Shown: positions 10,621-22,687 of the stretch, piece after piece
How positions within the stretch are numbered: position 1 is the first letter of the stretch
Layout: each line of letters opens with the position of its first letter
Assembly (NCBI GenBank): GCA_941918925.1
Contig: OW799237.1
Span: 53,122,997-53,186,996, forward strand
DNA from: Phyto melanocephala
Taxonomy: Eukaryota; Arthropoda; Insecta; Diptera; Rhinophoridae
Direction: 5' to 3'
Length of the DNA: 64,000 nt
Notes under the pieces: model-generated
The model's input: the letters and a program-made list of their open reading frames with translations, nothing else
Told to the model about the DNA's origin: nothing
Databases searched by the model: none
Position numbers and translations under genes: made by a program

Positions 10621-11771
10621 CTCATAATATTAATGAAATAAACGTGTTTTCTACTACAGTGTCTACTGCAGAGGACAGCATTCTTCATGATCAAATCAAA
10701 AGGTTCTGGGAACTTGAAGAGATCGAAAAGAAATCAGAACAATCAGATGGTCGTTATCTTGTACGATTACCCTTCAAAAAAGAATTTCCAGCTGACATCT
10801 TTTTAGGTTCATCAAGAAACAGTGCTTTGGATCAATATTATCGGATGGAAAAAACGCTAGACAAAAATCTTGAATTAAAAGAAAGTTATCGTCAAGTTCT
10901 CCACAAATATATTGACTTGGGTCACATGGAATCAGTGTTCCACAAAGAAGTCAATTCCGAAAAACAATCACCATATTTTCTACCACATCATGCGGTTATT
11001 CGACCGGAAAGTAAATCAACAAAAGTTCGGGTAGTCTTCAATGCCTCTAAGAAAACGAGTAGTGGATTTTCATTGAATGACGTGCTTCACCAAGGCCCGA
11101 TACTTCAATCTGACTTGATGCAGGTAGTGCTTAGTTGGCGCTATTATCAATACGTTTTTACAGGCGACATTGAAAAAATGTTCCGCCAAATCGTGATTCA
11201 CAAAACTGATCGCCCTTATCAGAGAATCTTGTTCCGTAATAACACGGATGAAATAGTAAGATCATTCCAAATGAATACCGTCACTTTTGGAGTTAACTGT
11301 GCACCATTTCTGGCAATTCGGACTCTACAACAATTAAGCGACTGCAAATTAACTTATTCAAAGGCTTCTACAATTTTGAAGCACGAAGTTTATGTAGATG
11401 ACATTTTATCCGGAGGTTATAATTTGGAGGAAGCGAAAATGAAACAAACCCAACTAATACAAGCGTTATATTCAGCAGGCTTTCCCTTAAAGAAAATTAC
11501 AGCAAATAACAATTTTTTATTACATAACTTGGCCCGGGAGGATCTTCTTGACGAAGATTTCTTAAGGTTTGATAGTTCCAGCACCATCAAAACATTGGGT
11601 ATTCGAAGAAATGCAAGATCAGACTCTTTTTATTATACAGTAGAGCCGAATGAAATCACGCCGTCCCCCACGAAAAGGCAAATTTTATCGGTCATCGCGA
11701 AGCTTTTTGACCCTCTAGGTTGGCTTGGCCCGATTGTAGTAATAGCAAAAATGTTGATGCAAGAATTATAG
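10392..11771 (+). pseudogene. BEL reverse transcriptase
   Basis: An open frame of about 459 codons covers the protease tail and the polymerase. Motifs in order are 'KVRVVFNASKKTSSGFSLND', 'FTGDIEKMFRQIVIH' (first catalytic Asp), 'TFGVNCAPFLAIRTL' and 'EVYVDDILSGG' (YVDD catalytic pair, near 11390). It ends at a TAG at 11769 inside the connection to RNase H, after 'AKMLMQEL'. The polymerase motifs look intact. The element dies from lesions on either side. Confidence 0.9.
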
Positions 11772-12627
11772 GAATTAAAAGTGGACTGGGATGAGGATGT
11801 CCCATCGCATACACTTGCAAAATGGAAAAAATTTTATACAAATATTACCACAAATTTCTACACTAAGAATACCTAGATGGGTACATTTCACACCGTCCCA
11901 CCAGATACAAATTCACGGCTTCTGCGATTCATCAGAAAGGGCTTATTGCGGCACAGTCTACATGCGTACTTTTTCATCTGATGGAGAAATAAATTGTCAT
12001 CTGTTAGTGGCAAAAACCAAGATTGCCCCAATTAAAAGAACTACGATTCCAAAACTTGAATTGTGCGGAGCGGTTTTAATTTCAAAGTTAATAAAAAGGT
12101 TAATGGAAAACGCAAAGTTCCCCTATGAACTATATTTGTGGACAGACTTCTCCATAGTCCTTGGGTGGCTACAGAAACCACCACACACTCTAAAAACATT
12201 TGTGGCTAATAGCGTAACAACTATCATGAGCTTGACCAGTAATAGTCATTGGCAACATGTGAAAACGGAAGACAACCCCGCGGATCTTGGTACCCGTGGT
12301 TGCACCCCACAAGAACTCAAAGAAAGTAAATTATGGTGGCACGGACCCACCTGGCTTATCCAACCAATTGAGCATTGGCCGAAACCACTAGTTTTTAATT
12401 CGACAGAGACAAAAAGGGTTTCTACATTTCATATGAAAGTTATCCCAATAGACGAAACTAAGAGTACTACAACGTTAGACGTAGAAATTGATGTTGAAAA
12501 AATATTTAAAAGGTTTTCGTGTTTTGCCAGAGCTTTGCGAGTCGTATGCTACGGTTTTCGCTTCATCAACCGCATGCGAAAACGCCCTATAGAAACTAAG
12601 CAGTTTGTTACTACACAAGAAATTTAA
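11772..12627 (+). pseudogene. BEL RNase H domain
   Basis: The sequence continues past the stop at 11769 with 'IQIHGFCDSSERAYCGTVYM' (first RNase H Asp), 'TTIPKLELCGAVLISKLI' (conserved Glu) and 'YLWTDFSIVLGWLQ' (conserved Asp). It ends with 'EDNPADLGTRG', the BEL-specific D-N-P-A-D motif. The frame closes at about 12625. RNase H removes the RNA strand of the hybrid. Confidence 0.88.
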
Positions 12628-12735
12628 TTCACAAAAACCCGTCTGATCTTTATTGTCCAGAGAATTTCCTTAAAAAAGGAATGTGAATGCCTTGAAAACA
12701 AACGATCTATTAAAAGGAAGAGCAGACTATTAACC

Positions 12736-13960
12736 TTGAATCCATTTCTCGACACAAATGGTCTATTACGAGTTGGCGGCAGGCTAATCAATGCAGGATT
12801 AAGCTTTGAAGAACTTCATCCAATAATAATTCCTGAAAATTCCCACTTTGCCTTTCTCTTCGTTACCTACACACATAAGATTTTGATTCACTCCGAGAAT
12901 AAGACAAGGCTTTTATATGTTACGACTTAAGAATCTGGTGCGAAAGTTTATTCGAAATTGTAAACCTTGTACTATCTATAAACACAAAGTCCAACATCAA
13001 ATAACGGCCTCACTTCCTTCTGAGGGAGTCAACTTTTCGTTGCCGGCTACTTACACAGGCGTTGACTTCGCTGGTTCCTTTAATCAAAAAACTTCGAGTC
13101 TACGCAACGCTAAGATGATTAGAGGTTATGCAGCCGTTTTCGTATGCTTTTCTACAAAAGCAGTACACCTCGAAGTCTGTTCAGACCTCTCTACAGATGC
13201 ATTTTTAGCTTGCTTTGATAGATTTTCAGGCCGCAGAGGGTTTCCCAAAACCATATTTTCGGATAACGGCAGAAATTTACTCGGAGCCAATTCAGCGATA
13301 CTTAAATCATACAATGAGTTTTTAAAAAAGACTGAAAAGGCACTCGTAGAAAAATATAGTACTCACGGATTCACTTGGTAATTTATTCCACCTTATGCGC
13401 CCCACATGGGTGGCCTCTGGGAGGCTGCGGTAAAAAGTATGAAAACGCATTTGAAGAAAATCGCTAGTAATCTCAACTTTAATTACGAAGAATTCGCTAC
13501 TGTTTTGATCAGAATAGAAGCCGTATTGAATTCGCGTCCAATATCGCCTTTAACCGAAAACCTTTCCGAACTACTACCCTTGACTCCAGGTCATATTTTG
13601 AGAGGTGCACCAATCATAGCTCCGCCTGAAGCTCCTGAGGAACCTCTGTTAGAAAGTTAAATTTCATAAAAAGATGGGACCGCCTAAAAGCTATTCAACA
13701 TATTTTTGCCCGTCGTTGGAAAAGCGAATATATCACCGAGCTTCAGAGAAGGTTTAAATGGAAATTAGAACAACACAACATTAAACCGAATGATTTCGTC
13801 ATTGTAAAAGACGATTCTTTACCAGCCACCGAATGGCGTCTGTGACGCATCACCAAAATTTTCTATGGAAAAGATAATAAAGTACGTGTGGCCGAGATTA
13901 AGACTCAAAATGGTACTATAACGCGTTCCATTACAAAATTGTGCGTTTTGCCAATCTGTC
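12736..13960 (+). pseudogene. BEL integrase and DUF5641-type tail
   Basis: Broken frames give the parts in order. The 'LRVGGRLINAG' linker is at about 12766. The zinc-binding region ends with 'FIRNCKPCTIYK' (about 12950). The catalytic core has 'YTGVDFAGSF' (Asp), 'IFSDNGRNLLGAN' (Asp) and, after a stop at 13379-13381 (TAA), 'MGGLWEAAVKSMKTHL' (Glu at about 13421). A stop near 13658 ends the best-preserved part. The C-terminal DUF5641-like region continues in other frames to about 13960. All three catalytic residues are visible, but the stops inactivate it. Confidence 0.85.
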
Positions 13961-14091
13961 ACACTTAAAATGAAGCCCTAACCACAAACTGTTGAATCAA
14001 TCCACCTGATTAACTTTTAAAGCCAGACAATTAAGAGAAAAGATCGTAAAACAAAATTTCTAATAACACAGTATATATATTCTTTTTTATT

Positions 14092-14219
14092 CCCTTTCAG
14101 TTATCAACATGCCGCGCTGCAACTTGTGCCTGAAAAATCACGCCATAAGACACTGTAAGCATTTTATGTCTATGACCATAGAAAAGAGACGGAGTTACGT
14201 CATCCGATGGAATTATTAG
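14092..14219 (+). CDS. Small zinc-knuckle ORF after BEL pol, possible spliced accessory product
   Basis: A pyrimidine-rich stretch ending in AG (14084-14100, 'tttattccctttcag') looks like a splice acceptor. It is followed eight bases later by ATG at 14109. The 36-codon frame reads 'MPRCNLCLKNHAIRHCKHF' and stops with TAG at 14217. C-x2-C-x8-9-H/C spacing resembles the knuckles found in Gag of this superfamily. It sits where an env-like ORF would lie, between integrase and the 3' LTR. The product is short, so it may be the remnant of a longer accessory gene. Confidence 0.45.
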
Positions 14220-14318
14220 TCTTCCACGAGGTCTATGTCAATGCCCCATGCACATCCCGGATTCCCTGTCAGCCGTGATATCGACGGTATAATCACTAGC
14301 TTATTTCGCTCGGGAGTA

Positions 14319-14639
14319 TGTTGAACTGCGTTCAACAAATTTTAATCTCCTTTTTTATTTGGTTTGAAAGTGCTATAATTTTGCCTTCAACTGTTTTCTG
14401 TTATTCTTTTTTATATATATATATTTTGTTTTATTAAGAACTTTAAATTTACCTGAAAATAGCGGTTTACTTAATTTATTTTTTTTTATAGAGAAAAATA
14501 TGAATTTTGTCAAGTTAGTTTTAAGTTAACAGTCAATAAAGCAAGAAGCTTTTAGTTTTAGTTTAAAACGAAACTGTTTGTGTTTAATTAAAAAAAGCAC
14601 CCCTTACATTAGGAAGAGGAAAGGCCTCTAACCCTAACA
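14319..14639 (+). repeat. BEL 3' LTR
   Basis: About 321 bp, 'tgttgaactg' to 'ccctaaca', matching the 5' LTR along its full length. The target copy TGATC follows at 14640-14644. The purine stretch 'cgggagta' just before it may be the worn polypurine tract. Confidence 0.9.
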
Positions 14640-14644
14640 TGATC

Positions 14645-15978
14645 CATTCGACTTCTGTGGTTATATTTTCTTTTCATACCATAAGAAATATTTACTGTAT
14701 ATAAATTATACAAATGTGTAAATATTTTTAATCGTAGAGGCATCTTTCAATTGTTTAAAAATAACAAAAATATAATATATTTAAATTCAAACATCAAATA
14801 TTTTCTTTCAGTAAAGAATTTAAACGCCAAATAGTACTCGGTTAAATTTAACTGAAATTTGGCTAAATAATCTAAAAGTTATAAGATAACTGAACTTTGT
14901 GTTAATGGGGTTTGGCTAACCAAGGTTTAAATTTAACGGCCCTAAGGAGAATATCGAAAAACTATAATAATCCTTATAATTTCATTGATTTTTCTAGAAA
15001 TTCTAATATTACACTATGCAACTAATGGCAACTTTATTATTTTTTTTTTTTTTTCTAAATAATCACTATATTTTTTTGATCCGCTATAGTCACATAATTG
15101 CATAAAAATTATAGTTTGTGGAGCTGCTCAAGGTCCAAAAAATTTTTTAGAAAGAAAAAAAAAAGTGATCTTGAAAAAATAAATGCACTTTAGAATTAAA
15201 GTGTCAGAAAGAGTGCCGTTTGATTACTACTTTTTTGTATTTTTTTTAAGGTATGTTTGTTTTTTATTAAAAAAAGTAGTAATATGTTTAGCAGATGTCC
15301 TACTTTTTTGGCAGGAGCTGCTTTTTAGACACCCTATATTTAGGTAATTTTTACAAATAAAATAGAGCATATCTAAAAATGGTCTCGCCCATATTTTCTG
15401 AGCATATTTGCTACATAATACTTGAAATAATTTAACTAAGTTTGGCCGCCGCAAGTTGCCGCTGTATGTGAAATAAGAAGAAAACTGTTACAACCTCATA
15501 GCGAAAAAGAGAAATTTTTTTTCTCATTTTTAAAGTATGTAACAAAGATGTGTGCAAAATATGAAAAGAAATAAAAAAGGTTTCCAAATCTTTTTTCACT
15601 GCAGCAATTTTAGTGTAAAATAAATTTACTTGTTGATTATTTTAATTGCTTCTAGTTAAAAATTAAACAATATTTTGCTCTGCCAATCAGGTAGGCATAA
15701 CTATTGCAATTTTTTTTATTTATTTAAATTTAAAAACACCTGTTTTAAAAGTAGGCAGGTAGTTTTAAAATTTTTTTATACTGAATAAAATATAAACTGC
15801 AGGTATATATTCCAGTTAATTTTTTTTTTTTTTTGCTCAAATTAGGTAGTTTTAAATCTTTTTTTAGTTTTTGGGTATACATTAAACCGCAATTGCATAA
15901 TGCAGCCAGTTAAGTTTTTACTTTCTAAAAGTAGTGATCAGTAACAGAACTTGTACAATTTTATTTTAAATTGCGATA
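14645..15978. other. AT-rich region, no recognised gene
   Basis: Long A and T runs (for example 15040-15055 and 15815-15835). The minus-strand open frame at 15227-15454 has no recognisable motif. The right part (about 15700-15978) may be the 5' flank of the transposase relic that starts at 15979, because phrases such as 'ttaggtagttttaaa' and 'gtaggcaggtagttttaaaa' recur there. No terminal repeat was found. Confidence 0.5.
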
Positions 15979-17345
15979 ATGTCGTTAACCAATTTAGAAT
16001 TGCAAGAGTTATTCAGAAACTCACATAATGAAAATGCATTTAAATTGGCTATTGTGGAAAAACTACACGTTTTACCAGGATACCACGAAATGGATGTTCA
16101 TAGCAAACTTAACTTCGTTTTCCTAACAATTAAAAAAATGGCTTGCCTCACACCGTACGAAAAAAGCATTTATGTAAAACAACCCAGGCTGGCTAAATGG
16201 AGTTACAACTTTTGAAAACATCGAAGAACCACATACATCCTCTGACAGCAAAAGAGGAAGACCTGCAAAAACTATAAACGAGTGTTCTTAGTACACAAGA
16301 AAACGTAAACTTAAAAATGTGACGAAAGATAGTATATCTAAATCGCATCTTTCAGAAGTATTATGTCTTAAGTTCGTAAAAGATAAATCAATGTCCGACA
16401 TTACAAAAGCTGTGGTGCTTGCAAGCCCAGATCGACTGCAGAGAATCAAAGGGAGTATTCCTACTCCACCAAATGCTTTACGCACAAAGTATAATATAGA
16501 AGAAGCCTTAGCGTTGTTTATGGAATTTGGATTGTCAAATTTACGAAGCTCTTTAAAGAATCATAATGTGAATATTCTTCCTGGATACAAAAATATTACA
16601 TCTGCCAAAAAAGAAGCAGTCATCTAATGTAAAGGTTACTGAAGTATCGGTAGAGGTAAAACTGCAAGACCTAATGGATCATACAGTCAAACCCTTGTCC
16701 AAAGTTTTCCTGAAGAGGAAGCAGTATGTACCACTTTCATATAGGCTTAAATTGATAAATAAGTGAAGATGTGATGGATCATCCGGTCAAAGTGCTTACA
16801 AACAAACAATATCGACAAATGACACAACTATTGCAGATACAAATATGTTTATGGCTTCTGTAGTTTTTTTACGACTGAGAAGTGAAATCGCTGAGCATTG
16901 GAAAATTCTCAAATCTACAGTGAGGATTAGTACAGTTATCCGAAATGTAATAAGCTCTAGAGAAATGGCAAATGGCCCAAAGTTTGATAATTATGCATCA
17001 AAAACTGCCCAACTTACTCCTACGGTTCATACAATTTTAGCTCATGGTAAAAGTCTAATTGTATATTAATGCCTACCGATTGGAGAGTTGTCAGAAGAAT
17101 CCCAGAAATGCAAAAACAAAGACTACAAAAAATGTAGACTTGCTAAATTTCACGGATTAGACAGAATGCAGACCTTTTCATTATGTTGGCGACGCCTTCA
17201 GACCCACTAATTTCATCACGAAGACATGTAAGATCTCGAAAGGATTTGGAAGAACATAATTATAGCTCCGATATGTTAAGTCTATTAGATAACGCTCCCA
17301 ATGCTAATGACTATTTCAAAGAGAACAAACTAATAAAAACCAATT
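15979..17345 (+). pseudogene. RAG1/Transib-like transposase, decayed
   Basis: An ATG at 15979 begins 'MSLTNLELQELFRNSH'. The frame continues through stops and frameshifts to a TGA at about 17344. The C-terminal part is diagnostic. It includes 'PTVHTILAHGKSLI' (about 17013-17060), then 'LPIGELSEESQKCKNKDYKK' (about 17075-17135) and, after a frameshift, 'ATPSDPLISS'. These blocks align by eye with the RAG1 catalytic C-terminus, where F-H-K-T-L-A-H and A-S-E-G-N-E-S-G-N-K-L-F-R occur, the latter holding the third catalytic residue (Glu). The central block with the first two acidic residues is missing (about 16630-16840). Transib membership is inferred. Confidence 0.65.
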
Positions 17346-18723
17346 GATCTAGCTAAATAAAATATATACTAGATAACATTATATCTATAGCATAAATATA
17401 TTAATATTAAAAATAATTTAAAAATGTGTTTCTGTAATAGAAATAAAAAAATTTAATGTTGGTTTAACATGTTATATTTAAGAGTGTTTTTTTCTAAACT
17501 TGTGTATTGCAAAAGCGAGGTAAACTAGTTACTTAATATACATTTACTTAGATTTAAATATTAAAAATACACATTTATTTGCGATAAAATAAAAAACATA
17601 TATTTTGAAAAACATGTCAATATTAAACTGGAAAATTTTTCCTATTTTAACCGCAATTTTCGGAGCTCCCTGTACCTTTTAACAGTATTTTATAAACACT
17701 ATTTTGAAGCCTAAGGTGTCCTCTGTCAATATCTTTTTAAATCTTTAAAATATCCTAATTATTTCAAAAGTTATGATTTTTGCAACGAAAAAAGTCAAAA
17801 GGCGCCACTGTGCGACGTACTCGATTTTGTACAGCAATACGTCTGAAAACTTAAAATTACGCCAGCTTTAAGTTTTTCTAATATCATTTTCTGATCTAGC
17901 CATCAGTTTTAAAGTTATTGAGAAACAAGTCGGAAAAATTTGTTTTTTTTTTTTGTAAAATTATAAAATTTTTGAAATTAAAAAAATTATAAAAAATAAA
18001 AAGCAACAATTAATTACCAGTTTTGTTACTTAATCTTAAAACTGCATTTATTAGAAATAAAATAAATTTTATGACATGAAAATACATGGATAAATGCGTG
18101 TTTTATTATTATTCCCGAAAAACTGAAAGTACATATTTTTTGATATTTTTTGTCACAAGATAGTGTAAAGCTAAAAATTTTGTGATATTTTTTTTCTGTT
18201 TTTTTTTTTAAGAAAAATTAATTTCAAATTATTTTCCGATATTAATTAGTCTAGTTAGTTAGATAAGATCTTAAAAAGTACCAAAGATATAGTTTTTACC
18301 GGTTTTTGTCCCTTAGCCTTTTGATTTAAAAAAAATTACCAGACACCAGTCCGCTTAATTTATTTTTTCTTTTTGTATAATATTTAAAAAATCATTTTTC
18401 TATTCAGTTAAAAACATGCGTTCTAGTACTTAGTCTTAAAGCTGCATGTATTAAAATAAAATAAATTTGATTGCATTAAAATCCATCGATAAAAAGGTAA
18501 AAGGTTTACTGATGATTTGGCATTTAAACCAGCTTAAACCCAACAACCAAATAAATATTATTAAAAAATGTAAAATTAAAGATTTTTTTATACGTTTCTC
18601 CACATAATTATTAAAATAAACTTAGAAGGGTTTAGATTTACATAACTTTTAAAACGTTTGTATATTGCGTTTCAATCGGCTCAGTAGTTTCGGAGTTATA
18701 ATAAAAAATTAAAGCAAAAGATA
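17346..18723. other. AT-rich unclassified repeat region
   Basis: No gene. The stretch around 18330-18370 ('ccagacaccagtccgctta') recurs in inverted orientation near 32735-32770 ('gaccggtgtctggc'), so at least part is a dispersed repeat. 'caatcggctcagtagtttcg' (about 18674) resembles a motif common in insect repeats. I could not classify it. Confidence 0.45.
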
Positions 18724-19136
18724 GACCGACTTCCTAAACGCAAGTTGCAATGCATATTTACAATGCATACACTTCGTAAACGCATATGTAAACTTTCTAG
18801 CAATGTCATTTTACTACGTATCAGCTGTCAAAATCCCGCATCATTTTTATATTGTATGCAAACATTTGAGCTGCAATGGCTGAGTTAGTATTTGCTTTGT
18901 TTATTTTTAATAAATTATTTATAATTGAAAGAGTTTATTTAAATCACAGACTAATAATTCAAATAATTAAACACTTTATATTGCAGAGACAAAAAGTGGA
19001 TCCATGAGCATTCCTAAATGCCGATAAAATGCAAAAAAAATCTCTGCAACGCAAGGTTGCACTTAAGACGTGTTTAGCATTGCATACGGATTTTTTTTGA
19101 AATTGTGAATTGCAACTTGCGTTTAGGAAGTCGGCC
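18724..19136. mobile_element. MITE, about 413 bp (copy 1)
   Basis: The ends are inverted repeats: 'gaccgacttcctaaacgcaa' at the left, and 'ttgcgtttaggaagtcggcc' at the right. ATA flanks both sides (18721-18723 and 19137-19139), a possible 3-bp target duplication. A second copy of nearly the same length lies in the opposite orientation at 63326-63737. There is no coding capacity. The GGCC start and 3-bp duplication suggest PIF/Harbinger, but that is tentative. Confidence 0.8.
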
Positions 19137-20962
19137 ATATTTTTTACGTGAAAATATCAGTTTTTTTATTTGCAAGAAATCATGAAAAATCTAAAACGAC
19201 AAATTGTTCAGATTTATTACCAAATCGCAGAGCCACATGTAATAGCAACAAAATTAGATATCGATCACAATAATCGATTGATTCTTTTTCACCTTATTTA
19301 CAATTAAGTGACTCGCTTATTTTCACAAAATTTTATTTTTTGTTTTTTTTTCAATTTTGTTGCCTTGTGTTATATGTGGAAATCAAAAGTACATTTTCTC
19401 ATTTTAATTTTTGTTTATGAGTATGTATGTATGTATGTATATTTATATACCTACCTTAAGCTGCAGCTACGGTAGCCTTTGTAAAGAACTTTGTAATTAT
19501 CGCTCAATTGATGGTAGACATTCCCTTTCTTTCTACTAAATTAATCCAATACAAAGTGTTGTCTGAGTAATAAACTATCCTTCATAATTTTAAAATGTTG
19601 ATTATGTTTAAGTATTTGCTTACATACATAAGTATGTATGTATATTTAAATCCTGAGGACCAGTTTTGACCTGTTATTTTTTATATTTTTTTATTTTTTT
19701 CTTTAGACACTTCAATCAAAACTTTGAACAAGTTTGTGTATGCAAACATATCAACATCAATGAATAACAGGTAGTATATACCAACACATGTACATATACA
19801 TACACACACAAAAAAATAGGTATATTTATTTATGTTTTATGGTATTTGAGTAAAAAATTATCCTTACTTATGTTGAAATGTTGATTAGTTGTAGTGATTT
19901 TATTTTTAGTTTTGCTCTTTTATTTCATTCTGTGTTTTTAATTTAGACGACTTACGAAACTAAAAATATATAAGTACATACTCCAATCCATACACACATG
20001 TACACACAAAGTAAATAGATTTATGTAAGTATGGTTATGAAAATTTAAATAATAAGTTATAATAATATCAGCAATAAATGTTGATGCAAAAACTTGGCAA
20101 ATTAATTATAACTTTCAGTTTTATTTTGTATATAAGTACCTTTCGATGACAACGGAATACTATATTTAATTTAAATTGATTCACGTGTAAGATTTTTCAT
20201 TTTATGATTTAATTTATACTTTCACTTTGCAAAAAGTATGCATGAAATTGTTTTTAATGTTTGTTTGTAATTTTAATAGATTTTTCCGTTTATACAACCG
20301 TTCAAAGTTAAAGCTCATCAACAACTGTTGCAATTTATAAATAAACAGGCAACTTGTAGCTACTTTAACAATGTACATAATCTCTATCAATGGTATGGTA
20401 AAAGTCTCCACCAAAGCTCCTTTAACAACAGCTGACTCTTAAGTTTTTATATAAACAAGGGATGAAAAATTCAGGACTCTTGACAAGCGTTGCCATAATT
20501 ATGTTTTTTTTCGTATTCGGAAGTAGGTACAATATGTTTTTTAAAACATCTGCAGTGACTTGCTTATTTAGTGTTAGATAAGTATGTATGATTATCAGCT
20601 TTTATCCTTAGTAGCACTGCAGATTTAAAAAAAAGTGATAAGTGCTTATTTTAACCGGAACGGTTTTTATTTGTTTTTAAGTAAAATTTTTTGCATAAGC
20701 AACAAAATATTACTGTAATATCAAATTTTCGTTTAACTGAATAAGACTGTAGTTAAATTGAAAACGCAAATGTGCCATATACATTCATGCATACATACAT
20801 ACATACATGATAGATTGTAGCTTAAACACTAGCCTCGCCATTTTTGTAACATCATTTCAATTTACAAAATCGTTTTTTTTTAAGTTTGAAACTAATCTAC
20901 AAATAATTGACTTTAGTTTGACGAGTCTTAATTGTGCAGTTTTATCGAAAAAAGTAAATAAA
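19137..20962. other. AT-rich region with microsatellites, no gene
   Basis: It contains (GTAT)n at about 19422-19442, TACA/CATA tracts at about 19790-19810, and (CATA)n at about 20785-20808. The region shows no conserved coding sequence. The open frame on the minus strand at 20214-20414 has no recognisable domain. Confidence 0.5.
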
Positions 20963-21685
20963 AACAAGTAAGAGCGCTATATTCGGCCGTGCCGAATCTT
21001 ATATACCCTTCACAACGTGTAGTCATGCAATAACAGTAGTTTGTATCACCATTCATCCCATATGATATACGTACATATATATATAAAAACATCCCATTGT
21101 AAAATTATAAATTTACGTATGTATGTTAAAAAAAATAAAAAAAAATTTAAACAAAATTTAAAAAAAAAATAATTAAAATATATTTAATAAATATAAAACA
21201 AAAAAAAAATAAAAAAAAATAATAATAATAAAAATATATATAATATATTAAATAAAAAATAAAAAAAAATTAAAAAAAAAAATTTTTTTGGCTCAGCTGG
21301 GATTCGATTCCACGTTTTCTCTAACCAGAATACACGTTTGTATGTATGTATGTTGTTGTCATGTTGTTTTTGTGAAAAAAAATTGAGGTGGTCGTGGGTT
21401 TTTGCTCATATCTCAGTTGTTTATATACCAATGTTTCTGATTTTCAATACCGATCTACTCCCGAATATTTCTGATATTTCAATACCTCACCGGGTCTAAG
21501 CGATGTCGGGGGGCTTCAAAAACTTGATTTCAACATACACATGGACAGACGGTCATACGGACAGACTGGCAGAGCTTAATCGACTCCCCTATTCATAAGC
21601 TTTCAGAAAATATATACTTTATGGCGTCGGAAATGAAAATTGTAGAAATTTCACACGGAATGACAAACCTATATATACCCTTTTT
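20963..21685 (+). repeat. DINE-1-like repeat, copy A
   Basis: It starts 'acaagtaagagcgctatatt' followed by the palindrome attcggc-cgt-gccgaat. The middle is A-rich and includes 'ggctcagctgggattcgatt'. It ends with 'atatactttatggcgtcgga' and 'atatatacccttt'. This layout (ATTCGGC hairpin at one end, GTCGGAAATG core at the other) resembles the DINE-1/Helitron-related repeats of Drosophila. No coding capacity. Confidence 0.75.
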
Positions 21686-22412
21686 ATACCCTTCACCTGT
21701 GGTGCACAAGGGTATATATGGCTTTGTCATTCCGTTTGTAATTTCTACAATTTTCATTTCCGACCCCATAAAGTATATATTTTCTGAAAGCTTATGAATA
21801 GAGGAGTCGATTAAGCCCTGACCGTCTGCCCGTCTGTCCGTGTGTTGGTTGAAATCAACTTTTAGAAGCAACTATATGTTCCTCAGATCTGTATATGGTA
21901 TCACTCTCTTGGAAATATCAAGGAATGAAACGCTATTGAAATTCAGCACAATCGCCCCATAACTTTCTGAGATATGAGCAAAAAACCACGACCACCTCGT
22001 TTTTTACACAATTACAACAACAACAACATACATACATAAATACATGTAAAAAACATACCAAAAAAAAAAAATTACAAAAAAAATATATTGAAAATAAAAA
22101 AAAAATAATAAAATAATATTCCAAAAAAAAAAAAATTTAAAAAAAATTAAAAAAAAAATTGAAAAAAAATTTTAAAAAAATTTAAAAAAAATATAAAAAA
22201 AAATAATAAAATATAAATAATATATTAAATAAAATAAAATAAATTTTTTTGGCTCAGCTGGGATTCGATGCCACATTTATTCTAACCAGTATATACATAT
22301 GTACGTATTTTATATGAGATGAATGGTGACACAAACAATTTTTATTGCAAGACTACACGTTGTGAAGGTTATATAAGATTCGGCACAGCCGAATATAGCA
22401 CTGTTACTTGTT
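21686..22412 (-). repeat. DINE-1-like repeat, copy B (inverted to copy A)
   Basis: It begins 'ataccc ttcacctgtggtgcacaagg' and ends 'cggcacagccgaatatagca' then 'ctgttacttgtt', the reverse order of copy A. Copies A and B therefore meet head to head at their acccttcacc ends and form a large inverted repeat. Confidence 0.78.
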
Positions 22413-22687
22413 CACTATGTGAAGGGTATAAAAATATTACCTGCAATGCCTTAAATCTCTTCCTAAACTATTTCTGAATATAATCAACATTTTCTGAGGT
22501 AAAAAAAAATTATAGGATGTGATCGTAAACCACAAATTTATAGTTTAAAATAAAAAAATGCTGCGATTTTCAAGCACGTTAAGCTTAAACACTTTTCATA
22601 ATAGGTACACAAGACTGGCCGCGATTTGTAAGGAAATTCCACAAATTCATAACATCAGTGAACCGGGCTAAAAAGTTTATTTTTTTT
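22413..22687. other. Short DINE end piece and unique sequence
   Basis: 'cactatgtgaagggtata' at 22413-22430 is another DINE terminal fragment. The rest is AT-rich with nothing recognised. Confidence 0.45.

Larger units (their letters stand above)
6021..14639 (+). mobile_element. BEL/Pao LTR retrotransposon, complete but decayed
   Basis: Two LTRs (6021-6337 and 14319-14639) enclose gag, protease, reverse transcriptase, RNase H and integrase in BEL/Pao order. The 5-bp target duplication TGATC flanks it (6016-6020 and 14640-14644). The coding regions carry several stops and frameshifts. The interior is longer than expected before gag because the leader holds foreign sequence (at least 7433-8160). 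A short zinc-knuckle ORF lies between integrase and the 3' LTR. Confidence 0.92.

Noticed and set aside
20985..21001. attcggc-cgt-gccgaat palindromes as transcription terminators or operators
   Set aside because: They recur at one end of every DINE-1-like copy and are part of that repeat.
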